A DNA stretch of 64,000 nucleotides, taken from the NCBI RefSeq assembly GCF_965638725.1, contig NC_134950.1, forward strand, positions 135,957,636 through 136,021,635. The letters run 5' to 3'. Positions 24,101 to 34,699 of the stretch are shown here, in pieces (the first letter of the stretch is position 1; each line of letters begins with the position of its first letter). The notes beneath the pieces are model-generated. The model ran no database searches. It worked only from the letters and a program-made list of their open reading frames with translations, and was not told where the DNA came from. A program made the position numbers and the translations under genes. Source of the DNA: Aptenodytes patagonicus (taxonomy: Eukaryota; Chordata; Aves; Sphenisciformes; Spheniscidae).

Positions 24101-27100
24101 CACATATTAAAATTCTGAAATTTGAAAAATATAGCCACATTTACAGTTTAATAGTAGTAGTATTATAACTACCCAGGCTGAAACTGCAGGCCTTTTGCAA
24201 ACCTTAAAACCCTCTGAGATGATAAACTAATGCTGAACATAATGAAAGTTATTCTGAAATATGATAGTGCATAAATTTAAAGTGGAAAAGCCATTCTGGG
24301 TTAACGCCATGTGGAAATCCCATATTTTGGAATATGAGTAAGTTTTTTGTAGTTCAATCCAATCTCATTTAATTTTGGGTGGAAGTTAACGCAAACCAGA
24401 AAGGAACTGGCTATAAGAGTGTTCTGAAATACCTCTTTCTCACTTAAAATTTACATCTTACCTCAGAAGATGACCCTGAGCAGGCAAGGCTAAAACCACT
24501 TGACCTGGTGTGGTAGAGGATATAAAACCAAATATATATGTACTTCATATCCACCTGAAGACTTCTGTATGCTGTCACTGTGGTGGTAGGACTGGATGTG
24601 TAATGTGTTAAATGTGAAAGTGATGCCTACCATAGAATCATAGAAGAGTTTATGCTTATCGATTCTGTCTCTAAACCAATTTATAGAGGGTTTGCAGAGC
24701 CTTGCAGCTCTTTCATTGGTGACAGTAAACATTCTAAAGATACGAACTTAAAGTATTGGAATTTAGAGTTTTAGCATAGCTCCTAATATCACTGCTGTTT
24801 GATAAACTCTTACCTGCTGTGGTGAGCAGTGGTGCAGTGGGTGTGACTGGCCTGCAAGGTACAGGTATAATGGCTTGGACAGTTAAATTCAGAGTGAAGT
24901 TTCCTTGCAGAGTATAGGTGTGAGATGTAGTGGAACTGCTGGCTACAAATAAGCCACTTCCATCTCCAAAGTTCCACTTGTAGGAGATGGCAGAATTATT
25001 AAGATAGTAGCTGGGATCGTGGATCTTCACATCAAATGTGATTGGTGAGTCTTTGATAAAAATGGAGTCTGAGATGTTGCGGTCATGTTTTTGGAACATA
25101 CTCACAAATATTGGAATTTTGTCTGGCGGGGGAAAAAAAAGAAGTAAATAAATAAAGCATACGTACCTGGCTGCAAACAACAAACAGCTCCAAAGTCCCT
25201 GAACAGCAACAGTCAGAATGTGAGACATTAATATCTTTAACAAGGGTTTCTACTTTAATTTGATTTACTGATCTGAGGAGTGAATGTCAGTAGGAAACAG
25301 TTACCCAGAAAAGTATGGGAACAAATGAGGAATCACAGGCATCTGTGGAAGATGGCATTTCCTCTCGTAAATAATTTTTCATTACAAAGTAGAGGTGTCA
25401 CAACTGAGCTAGATACAAAGGTACACTACTCAAGGCAATTTACCAGAGATTCCACATTCATATTAAAAACCTTTCTCAGGCCAATGTTTTCTTTTCATGC
25501 CAGATGATGCTTGTGCTGAATTCTTTTAAGACCTAAACAACAAATACCCCCAGTATTTTATTACAGTTTTTTCCAGCACGCTCACCTGTTACAACGTAAA
25601 CGGCACTTGCTCTTGCAATGGGAATGTACGCTGAGTGCCCTCTCCTGTAAATGGATACCTCCATCACGTGTTTGCCAAGAGTGATATTGGCTGTGTTGAC
25701 TGAAAACGTTGCTGAAGATCGTCCAGTTGTTTGATAGTACTGACCTGAAACAGAACATGAATGTACAGTGTGTTTTCCCCTTCAGCCTAGCTACAAGTTG
25801 TTTTAAGAGAAGCAATGCCTCTGTGAATCTTGGATTGTCTGAATCAAAATGAATATTTAGAATTGTCTTTCAGTTATCTGGCAGGTGTTTTTGGAGGACT
25901 GAATACTTTTACAATGTGTTTACTCCCATTATTTCTGTGTTTTTTCGAAGGTGCCAGAAAGATGTCCCAAATTTCACTAATCTAAGAAAAATTTGCCAAG
26001 GCATCTACATCTTTCTAAAGCAATTACATTACATTAAGTCACTAGGATTATGTAATGGATGGTGTTACCTCTTAGGCATTTTAAGTGATCTTGTGTTTGT
26101 ATGCTTTCAGTGTAGCAAGAAGATATAATACCTCTTGCTTCATACCCTAGAGCTCTTTGTATACATTTGCTTATTTGTCTTTGTAAGAGCTGATGGAGGT
26201 AGGTAAATGGTATCACCTCTATGTAAAATTTGGGACTTTATTATTATTACTCATGCTGATACTGATGATAATACTGATTTAACCAAGCTAACTTAGGATA
26301 CTAAGATTTAGTATGTAGTCAATGTCAGGAATAGCCCAACCATTACATACTCAGGAGCTGGAAACACTGAAAATCAGCATCTGTGTCCAGATCAGTACCA
26401 CACAGTCAGTGGCAGTTTTCACCTCCCCAGAGGCAAGAAGTGCTGCACCGTTAAACTGATCTGAAGATACACAGTGCTAGGGTCTCGCTTAAATTTAAGA
26501 ATCTGAAGTGGCAGTGAGCGGTCAACAAATCATCTGACTGACCTGCTCAGACCCTCTGTTTTTGTAGAAAAGGATCTTGAGTACTACTGAAAGGAAATTA
26601 ATTTTCTTCAGTGGTAGTATTGTGAATGCAGATTTAAAGAGAACCTCCTGGTAATCCATGATTTCCAGACCGAGCAGCTGATGGCCTCTCTGGAAAGCGG
26701 AGAATGAATTTGGGATCTCCACTCAAGAGCGTGGAATCCTTTTTAAAGGACTTTTAATAAAACATACTTGACAAATGAGTTAGTGTACAGAGTGAATATA
26801 AGTTTGCAGTGTCAGCCAAACCAAGGGATGTCTTGCAGTACTAACCAAACGTGTGAAACACGTAGACAAAGTTCCTTCTCCTCCAGCCAGGATAATGAGG
26901 GAAAGGTCTCCCATCTGGGAATACATGATGGCTGTGGTTGCTTGTGCAGTTTTCCCAGCCACAGTTGTCAATCCATTCAGTCCAGTTGTAGACATAGACT
27001 TGCTGGTCCTGGGAAGCTGGAGGACCTAAGTGTAGAAACAGGACATGTTCCCGGTCAACTGAGAAATGTGCAGAAAGTCAGGAAACGGGAGGCAGGCACC

Positions 27101-30100
27101 CCAGGTTACAGAAGTTATTGCACTTAAACAACAGGTTAAGTGGGGTATTTTTAGACTGACATTCAGTTTTTCTAAGATTGTGCTTTGTTTGGTTTTTAAT
27201 GTAAACACCGAATTGTTTTGGCTTGGTGTTGTTTAATTTAGAAGCTTAAAAAAATCTTACTGTCTCATGGGCCAGACACAATTTAAAATTGCTTGCCCCA
27301 AACTTGCTGTCGACTACACAGGACGCTACTCTTTCACTGGAGGTAGTGGGGCTACCTGAATATTTGGCAAGCAGAATCTAAAATTTTAAGTAGAAATAGC
27401 AGCCGTGGAAGCACTGTGAGGAAGTGACTTAGTTTGTTTTGTCAGAACAGCTTTCTATGGCACCTTTAAATAACTTAGACATGAATTTCAGTTTCTTTCT
27501 GAATAATAAAAAGACTGTTTCCTTCCCCAAACAGCACAACAGCTATTAAGTAGAGAATGGATATCAGCAGTTAACAAAACATTAGACAGTCAAAAAGTAG
27601 AACTCAAGCTGACAAAAAATTTGCCGATATGCCTTGAAATGAAAATTACTTTGATCAGTAAAAAAATTTGTTGAACATTTATGAATTCAGAGGAAGAAGA
27701 GTACAACAGCCTGTTTCACTCTAGATCCGGCAGCTTCAAACACTGGAATTATGATAGGTTTTTTGCTCCGTGTAACAGTAAATAAGATCAAAAAAGGTGA
27801 TTCTCTGATTAAAAGATTGATTTTTGAATGATTTATTTTCCTGTTTGTTTTTAATTCTTAAAATGTGGGAATGTGAGATTTACTCTTTCTTGAGGATTTT
27901 TCAAGATGCAGATGATGGTTAGTGAGTTCTACAATTCCTAATTGAAAAAAAAAAAATCTCAATTTTACAAATTGTCAGCTTTATAAATTTGGAAAAAAAC
28001 AGTGTGACTGTGCAGCCTTGTGACTGAGCTGAAAAGCAGTAACAGTTTTGTTAGGAAGCCAAATTAATGTCACTGTTTTGGGAAGGCAGTTTTATAGTGA
28101 AGGCAGTCTTAAATTACCTGGCCATTGTATATAGCGGGTGCAGAACAGTAAAAATGCCACAGTGATCTTCAGAGGAAAGAAACTGGTGTGGCACAGGTTA
28201 GACATGAGTTATCAGTTAAAAGCAACATGGCTGTTGTTCATAGGGTGCGCCTCTGACGTTTTCAAAGATTCTTGACATGTTCACACCAGCACCATAGTCA
28301 GACGTGTGTATAGTGCAGGGAGATTGCCGTTACCTACCTTGGGTACAGTTTCTCTCGTATACTATGTTGCCATCGTTATCTTCTTTCTGGCACTTGGGAA
28401 ACTGGAGAGTCACAACAAAGGTCACGTTGGATCCTACCAGAGCTGGGCTATCCGTGTCCAATTTGGCTGTCACCCTTCCGCCTGTAGATAAGAAAATTGG
28501 TCTTCATTGCCGTAAAGGATGCATCAGAGCAGCAGCTACCTTCAGCTGTGCACTATTTACATTAGAAATGCTTTATTGATTCCTCTGTTTCCAAGAGGTT
28601 TTGTGCTCCTAAGTCACTTGCACTCTTATCAAAACCCCAACTTAGAACAATCAGAGGGACTCATCATATCCCCCCACATCACTTACTGGTCTGTCATGCA
28701 TTTCCTTCGTAGAGCTAAGAATATGGTTTTTTACCCATGGGGGTCAATATATTCCAAAGGAGAATATTTTTGTTCCTCCCCAGGGATACAGCCTTTAGAC
28801 CTCAGCTCAGACCAGGGGATAATAACACCAAAGTTGTCAAACTGAAGCCCACAATGCCCTACTGAGGTAGCAGTTGAAGCTACCTGTCCTCTAGGGCATG
28901 TTTCAAATAATGGATTGTCCTGGAGCCCTGGTCATCAATACTTCTTAATAAGTATTAATGTCTGAGACTATGAGTCATGGGAAAGCATTTACTGCAAGAA
29001 CTCACTGTTCTGCTTCCTCAGACAACGTACTGGGAATGGTATGAAAGCCAATCGTCTCTAATTTGCTATTCCTTGCAGCAGTGGTGGATATTGCACCTGT
29101 GAAAAAGCACTATAGCACCTGCACTCTTCAGTGAGGTGGATTTTCTGGCCAATTTTCTCAGCGTCTTTGAAATGCATATGTGCGATCACCTTTCCAGCAG
29201 TCCTTCCATCTGGGATCTCCTTCCTCCCAGAAAGGATAAAGCTTTTCGTTCCATTTATTTTGATCACTAGACCAGCCTTGTAGCTTCTTGTAGGATGCGA
29301 CAGGAGAAGTCCTTCCATGGCTCAGCACATCTTGAAACCCTAGAGAGAAAAACGAACATGCAATGTAATAGCATTTTCCCTGCCACCCTATAAAGACATT
29401 GGTCTTGTGCTGAACAGCCGTCTTATTACGACTATATTCTTGTACTGTTTAGAGAACTCTTCACCAGTAGAAAGTTATGGAATTTTATCATCACAGCTAT
29501 AAACACATCAACTATAACCAACATAAAGACAATTCCACCACTGACACTGTACCACCACTGTACTGACACTGACACTGACACCACCACTGTAAGAAGGACT
29601 GACAGACTGACATTTTTCTACTTGCACTATTGCAAGCTTTCCAGAGAAAGAATAAAAAGGATTACAACATTTTGACCATATCAGAGCAATTGTTTGTATG
29701 AATGGACATAACCCTGCAACAACCGGGCTAGTTGTACAGAGGTTGCTTGATTGCTGACTGCTTTGTGCTTGCCTGGTAATAAATCTGTGAGTAAAAGGCT
29801 AACAGGATAAATTCACTCTGTGTCGGAGTTGTGCTCTAGTGGAAGTTATGCTAGGAATTGATTTTGGCCCAGTGAAGCTTCTTTGGTGAGTTGGCTGGTG
29901 GTTTGGGTGGGAGGGGTGGAACCAATTGTAACAGAAGCTGGTATTTCCAGAAAAGGAAATTTAGAGCTGAATAGTAAATTCAATGTGTTTATAATATAAC
30001 AACAGAAACATATTAGCTTCATGCCTATTACTTTAAAATGGCTCAGATATTAAATAACTTTCATAACCTCTTTCTTCTCATGTTACTACAAATGATGGGC

Positions 30101-33100
30101 TCAAACTTTTCCCAGGCTTTCTAGGATCCCTCTTTCTGTCACAAAGTACACATAATGAAAAGCAAAGTAAATATCCAAGTAACCTGTAGGAACATGTCGA
30201 CCACTGTAGGATGCCATAAAAACATGTTCGTAAGTAGGCTCACAGGCAGAGTTCCATGAAAGCCTGGGGGCTTTAAACAACTCTGTCATGTTAATCAGGT
30301 AACTGCTGGGCGTGCCATTCTGTCACAACATCAAGGGAGTTAGGATTCCTGCTTTTCATGACTTTATTTTAAAGGTAGCTGATGCTGAATGCCTCTGAGA
30401 TTTATACCCAAGTGCAACGAAGAGCTGGATGACTTCAAGGAAAATGCAGAGACCTGTAAGAAGGGCAAGAATGGCCCTGTGTGCTGTAACGTAACTGGCT
30501 GTGTTGGAATTTCTCCGAGTTTTGGAAAAGGCACAGAGCGGGTGTAGCCAGTCTAAGCACAGTCTTTATGGGCATGTGACTCCTAATTTTACTGCAAGGG
30601 AGAACCAGAGAAACAGCACTGAAGAAGAGGCAGGAACTGCTTTCTCTTGATGTTTTATTGCCCAGTGAGATTTCTGCAAGGCAGGAAGGACGTCCCTTGG
30701 CCAGTCCCATCTCAATGGTCACTCTGAACTGATGCTGGTAGCTCTCTCCCCAGTCTTGAGGACTGAAAGGTTTGAGGAAAAGAACAGATTTTGCACTCAG
30801 AGACATATTCTCCCATGGTCTTTTGCCCTACAGGAACTCCACACAGTCTCACTTAAATCACTTGAATCAAGTCCTTCCTGCAGATTTAATATATTTTGAT
30901 GTGAGCAAAGCATAACATCATGACTGGTATTTACTTAATGGCCTGTATCACATGCTGTATTGTTTTCAGTCTTGGTCAGAAGAAGAGTTGTGTAATGTTG
31001 TCCTTCAGAAACTTTTCTCAGGAAAAAAAAACAGATTAGCAACTATAAAAGTATTTCACAAAGGTTTATCAAGTTCAGTTACATTTTAGGTCATTAAATT
31101 AATGTGTCATCTTATTTGAAAGTAAGTGGCTAAGGATTTTTCCTAATTTCTTTTTCCCATTCTCTTTGATTTTATCTAAAAATTATTTAATGAGTAAAAA
31201 TGTTTTGATTTTGTCAGATCAAAACATTTCAATCATTTTTTCCCCCCAAATGCTCAATTCATCAAAAAGAGCTGGAGCACTTTTAATTTTATAAATGCTT
31301 TTAATTTTGAATTTTCAATAACAATCCTTGAATTCAGAAGTCATTTTCTTGTCCAACTTTGGTAATAACTGTGGTCACTGCTTCTAAATCACAAGCTCCT
31401 TAGGCATTTCTGTGCCTCCCTGATGTGCTTTGTTTATTTCAATCAAACATAAAACATTTCACAAGCTTCAGGACAAGACAAAGACATTTTTTCAGATGAG
31501 CAAAGACTTCAGCACTAGTTTCTCTAACACAGGGAACAGAAGATTTTCAGTTGCTGAATTTAAAGGAACAAAAAGCTTTAATGTATTTCTTCTTTAACAA
31601 TGAAACCCATTAAAGAACAGATGTTGGTCATAACCAAAATTAGAGCAATTCAGTTCAAAATAGACAGAGTAATATTACACTCCAAGAAATGATTACTGTA
31701 ATAGTTTTGGTGAGGTGATCATAGGAGAAAAGATCTGATCGACTTTCTTCTTGCTCATTCTGGTTTTCATTTTGGTGAAAAATGTAGCAAAGAGAAGAAG
31801 TTCAGCATTTCCTGTGATAGTGTGTAGGCCGTGAAAGAGAGAACGAAAGCCAATGTTAGAACAACAGCAATAAAAAGATGACTCAGCTAAAGAGGATGAA
31901 CGCGTATTAGAAGTAAAAAGGCTGATGTTATGGCCAAGCTAAGAAGACAGAAAATAAAGTAAACTCTCTCATGTTACATACAGAAACATAATAAAGCGGG
32001 ACAAAAAAGACTTTGAGGAACAACTTGCAAAACCATAAAAACTACTAATTAATCTTTTTTTCAAATACAAAAGTAGTGGAAAGCTTGCCAGAAAGTCTGT
32101 GGGGCCAAAAGATGATGTAGATATAAAAGAAGCATTCAGGGAAGATAAAGGACGAAAGTCAAATACATTAGTTTACATTTTAATTCACAAAGGAGGAGCA
32201 TAAGAGGTTTCTGTGCTAGAATTTTCCTTTACAATGATGGAGAATCTCTCTCAAAATGAAGCGTTGGCACAAAAATATAATTACAGAACAAATCAACAAA
32301 ATGAAGAAGTTGTCTAGATTGGGTGGCTCAAAAAGTCTGGAAGTTATTCAAGAGTGAAATAAATGAGCTATTAACCATAGCATGTAACATCTTGCTTAAA
32401 ACTGCTTCAGTGGCCGAGAAACAAAAGTTGGCAAATGTGATGACAGTTTTTAAAAACACTTCCAGGGAAGATTTAGAGGATTACAAAAAGTTTGAGGCTC
32501 AAATTGGAGAAGCTGGTAGAAACAGCAGTGAAGAACAGAATTAGCAGATACAGTGGATTAATATGATATGCCGTAAAAGGAGTGCATTCCTCACAAATAT
32601 ATTTGAGTTTCGCTGAGGGAGCCAGAGAGCATGGGAACAAGGCTGACCTGCTTGTTATAGTCTGCTTGAGTTCCAGACAGCATTTGATGAGGTCCCTCGC
32701 TAAAGGCACATAAAGGAACTAAGTTACCGTGGGATAAGAATGAAGGATTTCACGTGAATAAATAATTGGTTAGGATATATGAACTGAAAGTTATGAATAA
32801 GTGGCCAGTTTTCTCAATTGTTGGAATAATTTAAAATGTTCATAATCTGGTAAACAGGCAAAAAATAAAGTTCTTTAATTTGCTGAAGACAGTGTCTTGA
32901 AGTAGTAGAGGGGAGGACTGTATGAGACTCAATGACTCAAGAATAAAACTATATGAAATTCAGCATAGTTAAATGTAACTTTACTTAGAGAACGAGGGGC
33001 TCTAAACTAGCTATTGCCACTGAGAAATGAGATCTCGCAGCTTTACAGGTTTGAATGCAGTGCTCATTGGTAGTTGAAAAACCAGGAAAAGGCTAGATGG

Positions 33101-34446
33101 AGAACGAAGATGGAAATGTCATTACAGCATTGTATAATTCCACGTGTGTTCATGTCTTGAATACTGTATGCTGCTCTGTTCTCTGCAGCTCAAGCAGGGT
33201 GTAAGAGAACTGAAAAAATACAGAGAAAGGTGGCAAGGATGCTCCAAAGGGATAGAATTGTTTCCATATGAGGAACAGCTAAATAGACTGTGTCTTGAGC
33301 CTGGAGAAGAGGTGACAGAGGAGAATAGAAAAACAGAATCACAAATAGCATGGAGGAAGAAGCCATTTGTCACTATTTCTGAAAGTACAAAAGTTAAGGA
33401 TAATCAAATGAAACCAGCAGGTTACAGGTTCTAAGCGCAAAAAAGATACTTCTTCATGTAAGGCACAGTTAAGCTTGAAATTTCTTGCTGGCAGGATGTT
33501 GTGTGCGCCAAAAATTTATGAGGGTTGCAATCAAAACCCAAGTGCATGAACGGATGGAAGAAAAGTCCAGTAAAAACTCTTAAATACAATGACTCTGCAT
33601 CTGACAGAGGCAGTTCTGGTGCTATAAATCATCAGAGGCTGGGAAAGTGTCCTGAGTAAATACCAGTACACACTTGCCCAGTTATACATCCGTTACTGTT
33701 TCCCATTGGAGACAGGTACAAGGCTAGATGGATGCTCAGCTGGACCTCAGCTTTTAAGGTCTTCAGTTTCCTTACTGTAGATTCTGGAATTTGAGCCTAA
33801 AATCCCATTTCTGCGTTCCCAGCCCTGAGCTCAGGGAGTCAACCTAAGACTTGAGTCAAGCTGGGAGCCCGGAAAGAAGCAGAGGACCAGGCCAGTGCCT
33901 GCCCACCGTGGCTTGAGGATCCAATTCCTTGACTGGGCTCCCTGAGGTTGGGGATCCACAGGTCTGGGTGTCCCGGTGGGCAGCACTGCCTCTGACCTGG
34001 CCTTTCCCAGCCACAGCTGAGCTGAGCAAACTGGGGGAAGTCCAGTCTGCATCTGCCTTTTTAGCCACGCTTGAGCTGGGGAAATATTGTTAGAAATTTG
34101 TTGAAATGAGCCAAGGCTTAGCTCCGGTCAGCTCTGTGTATCTGTGGAGCTCAGGAAATAGATAACTGAACAGCTCTCGGCATATTTCTTCAGCTCAGGT
34201 GACATTTCTACCCAGAGCCAGGCAACCCTGAGGTGGAGCTGGCTGTCGCCTGCCAGTTCCCAAGCACAGCTCCAGCAACCGCCGCACGTGCAAGGAGCAG
34301 CCGTTTTTACCACACTAGCTTGGGACGTCGAACCCGCGGAGGCAGGGAGAGAGGACGAGGTGAAGGAAGCACTCACGTGTGGTGGCAGCACACAGCACCG
34401 CTTCGGCCAGGAGCAGGAATCCGAGGTGGTGGCGAACACCGCTCAT
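18008..34446 (-). CDS. GPNMB: GPNMB, transmembrane glycoprotein NMB (QNR-71 type), 11 coding exons
   Basis: GPNMB is a type I glycoprotein of melanosomes, lysosomes and the cell surface in pigment cells, macrophages and osteoclasts, related to PMEL. Eleven GT-AG exons with consistent phase give 561 aa (human 560-572): 34446-34377, 29339-29190, 28481-28338, 27025-26846, 25744-25586, 25122-24814, 23609-23487, 22759-22657, 21755-21550, 19085-18998, 18161-18008. Order: signal peptide (1-21), N-terminal domain, PKD domain (about 240-325), a Cys-rich kringle-like region (about 365-475, seven Cys), one transmembrane helix (about 490-510), and a 51-residue tail with the YKPI hemITAM-like motif (516-519) and ERNPLL dileucine sorting signal (549-554). 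The integrin-binding RGD of the human protein reads EGD here (63-65). Introns are 0.5-5 kb and intron 1 holds an old CR1. MITF/TFE-type E-boxes lie upstream. Confidence 0.97.
18998..19085 (-). CDS. GPNMB: GPNMB coding exon 10 (transmembrane helix)
   Basis: Acceptor AG 19087-19086, donor GTAAGT at 18997. The 88-base exon encodes a Ser/Thr spacer and the membrane helix VFIFLGLLAVFAAIGAFVLY. Confidence 0.96.
21550..21755 (-). CDS. GPNMB: GPNMB coding exon 9 (kringle-like region)
   Basis: Acceptor AG 21757-21756, donor GTGAGT at 21549. It encodes PTDVCTVVSDPTC, DECLLTIRRAF and GTYCINITLGDDTSQALASA with five of the seven conserved cysteines. Confidence 0.97.
21895..21985. repeat. AT-rich low-complexity stretch in GPNMB intron 8
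   Basis: Degenerate TATATA/TTTTATA repeats between GPNMB exons 8 and 9. Confidence 0.7.
22657..22759 (-). CDS. GPNMB: GPNMB coding exon 8
   Basis: Acceptor AG 22761-22760, donor GTAAGT at 22656. It encodes GILEVNIIQMTSIQ, then SLVDFVVTCQG. Phase 2 at the 3' end matches exon 9. Confidence 0.95.
23487..23609 (-). CDS. GPNMB: GPNMB coding exon 7
   Basis: Acceptor AG 23611-23610, donor GTAAGG at 23486. It encodes a Ser/Thr-rich linker and the start of the Cys-rich region (GGCHIYRNGYYRTGISVV). Confidence 0.95.
24814..25122 (-). CDS. GPNMB: GPNMB coding exon 6 (PKD domain)
   Basis: Acceptor AG 25124-25123, donor GTAAGA at 24813. At 309 bases it is the longest coding exon. It carries the PKD fold with the hallmark YKWNFGDGSGLF and SHTYTLQGNFTLNLTVQA, then a Pro/Thr-rich linker. 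Confidence 0.98.
25586..25744 (-). CDS. GPNMB: GPNMB coding exon 5
   Basis: Acceptor AG 25746-25745, donor GTGAGC at 25585. It encodes FSVNTANITLGKHVMEVSIY and ends AVYVVT just before the PKD domain. Confidence 0.97.
26846..27025 (-). CDS. GPNMB: GPNMB coding exon 4
   Basis: Acceptor AG 27027-27026, donor GTTAGT at 26845. It encodes YVYNWTEW, then VFPDGRPFPHYPGWRRRNFV, closely matching the family. Several N-glycosylation sequons are present (NWT, NCT, NHS). Confidence 0.97.
28338..28481 (-). CDS. GPNMB: GPNMB coding exon 3
   Basis: Acceptor AG 28483-28482, donor GTAGGT at 28337. It encodes the conserved DTDSPALVGSNVTFVVTLQF and FPKCQKEDNDGNIVYERNC blocks shared with PMEL-family N-terminal domains. 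Confidence 0.97.
29190..29339 (-). CDS. GPNMB: GPNMB coding exon 2
   Basis: Acceptor AG 29341-29340, donor GTGATC at 29189. It encodes residues 24-74 with the conserved GWSSDQNKWNEKLYPFW block. The tripeptide EGD (29223-29215) replaces the RGD of mammalian GPNMB. Confidence 0.95.
29537..29592. repeat. Short CACTGACA-type tandem repeat
   Basis: Imperfect repeats of CTGACA and ACCACCACTG units in GPNMB intron 1. Confidence 0.7.
31980..33755 (+). mobile_element. Ancient CR1-type LINE fragment in GPNMB intron 1
   Basis: Several landmarks of old amniote CR1 copies occur in the right order and on one strand. These are a reverse-transcriptase-like stretch decaying around 'gcatttgatgaggtccctc' (about 32680), 'aatttgctgaagacagtg' (about 32876), 'gaatactgtatgctgctctg' (about 33160), 'gaggaacagctaaatagac' (about 33270) and 'caaggctagatggatgctc' (about 33720). 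The frame is broken throughout. The element lies antisense to GPNMB. Ends are approximate and identification is by remembered pattern. Confidence 0.75.
34377..34446 (-). CDS. GPNMB: GPNMB coding exon 1 (signal peptide)
   Basis: ATG at 34446-34444. It encodes MSGVRHHLGFLLLAEAVLCA, a clear signal peptide, then three more residues. The donor GTGAGT follows at 34376 and overlaps a CACGTG palindrome (34374-34379). Confidence 0.93.
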
Positions 34447-34597
34447 GGTGCTGGAGACCCTGCGTCGGCTCAGCGTGCGCAGAGGAGCAGAGTGCCCGGT
34501 GCCTGCACACGGTAACTCCTCCGGTCCCCACTGAGAAGTGAGAATGAAGTTTCTCCGCTGCTCTGCTCTCCGATTAAATGAAGGGCCCCAGGACTCA

Positions 34598-34669
34598 TCA
34601 TGTGATGGAATTAAGCAGAGATGCATGATTTTGTCTTCAGCTTCTTTCAGCTCATGTGCTTATGACTCA
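34598..34669. promoter_or_regulatory. GPNMB upstream elements: two M-box-like E-boxes and an AP-1 site
   Basis: TCATGTGA at 34598-34605 is a full M-box (MITF/TFE type), 152 bases upstream of the GPNMB ATG. TCATGTGC at 34652-34659 is a second E-box of the CATGTG class. TGACTCA at 34663-34669 is a perfect AP-1 element. Avian QNR-71/GPNMB and mammalian GPNMB are known MITF/TFE targets. CACGTG E-boxes also occur at 34374-34379 and 34285-34290 around the end of exon 1. The transcription start is not defined; about 34500-34560 is likely. Confidence 0.6.
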
Positions 34670-34699
34670 CTCCCTTTGCTTCCAGCATTCCCTGGGATT

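Noticed and set aside
24630-24650. CATAGAATCATAGAA, resembling the minus-strand CR1 3' repeat
   Set aside because: Too short, and the adjoining sequence did not look like a CR1 3' UTR to me.
29058-29318. 86-codon minus-strand frame
   Set aside because: It overlaps GPNMB exon 2 in another register and runs into intron. The GPNMB frame has family homology, this one has none.
34128-34541. Plus- and minus-strand frames around GPNMB exon 1
   Set aside because: They are GC-rich by-products at the GPNMB promoter and exon. Only the frame with the signal peptide fits GPNMB.
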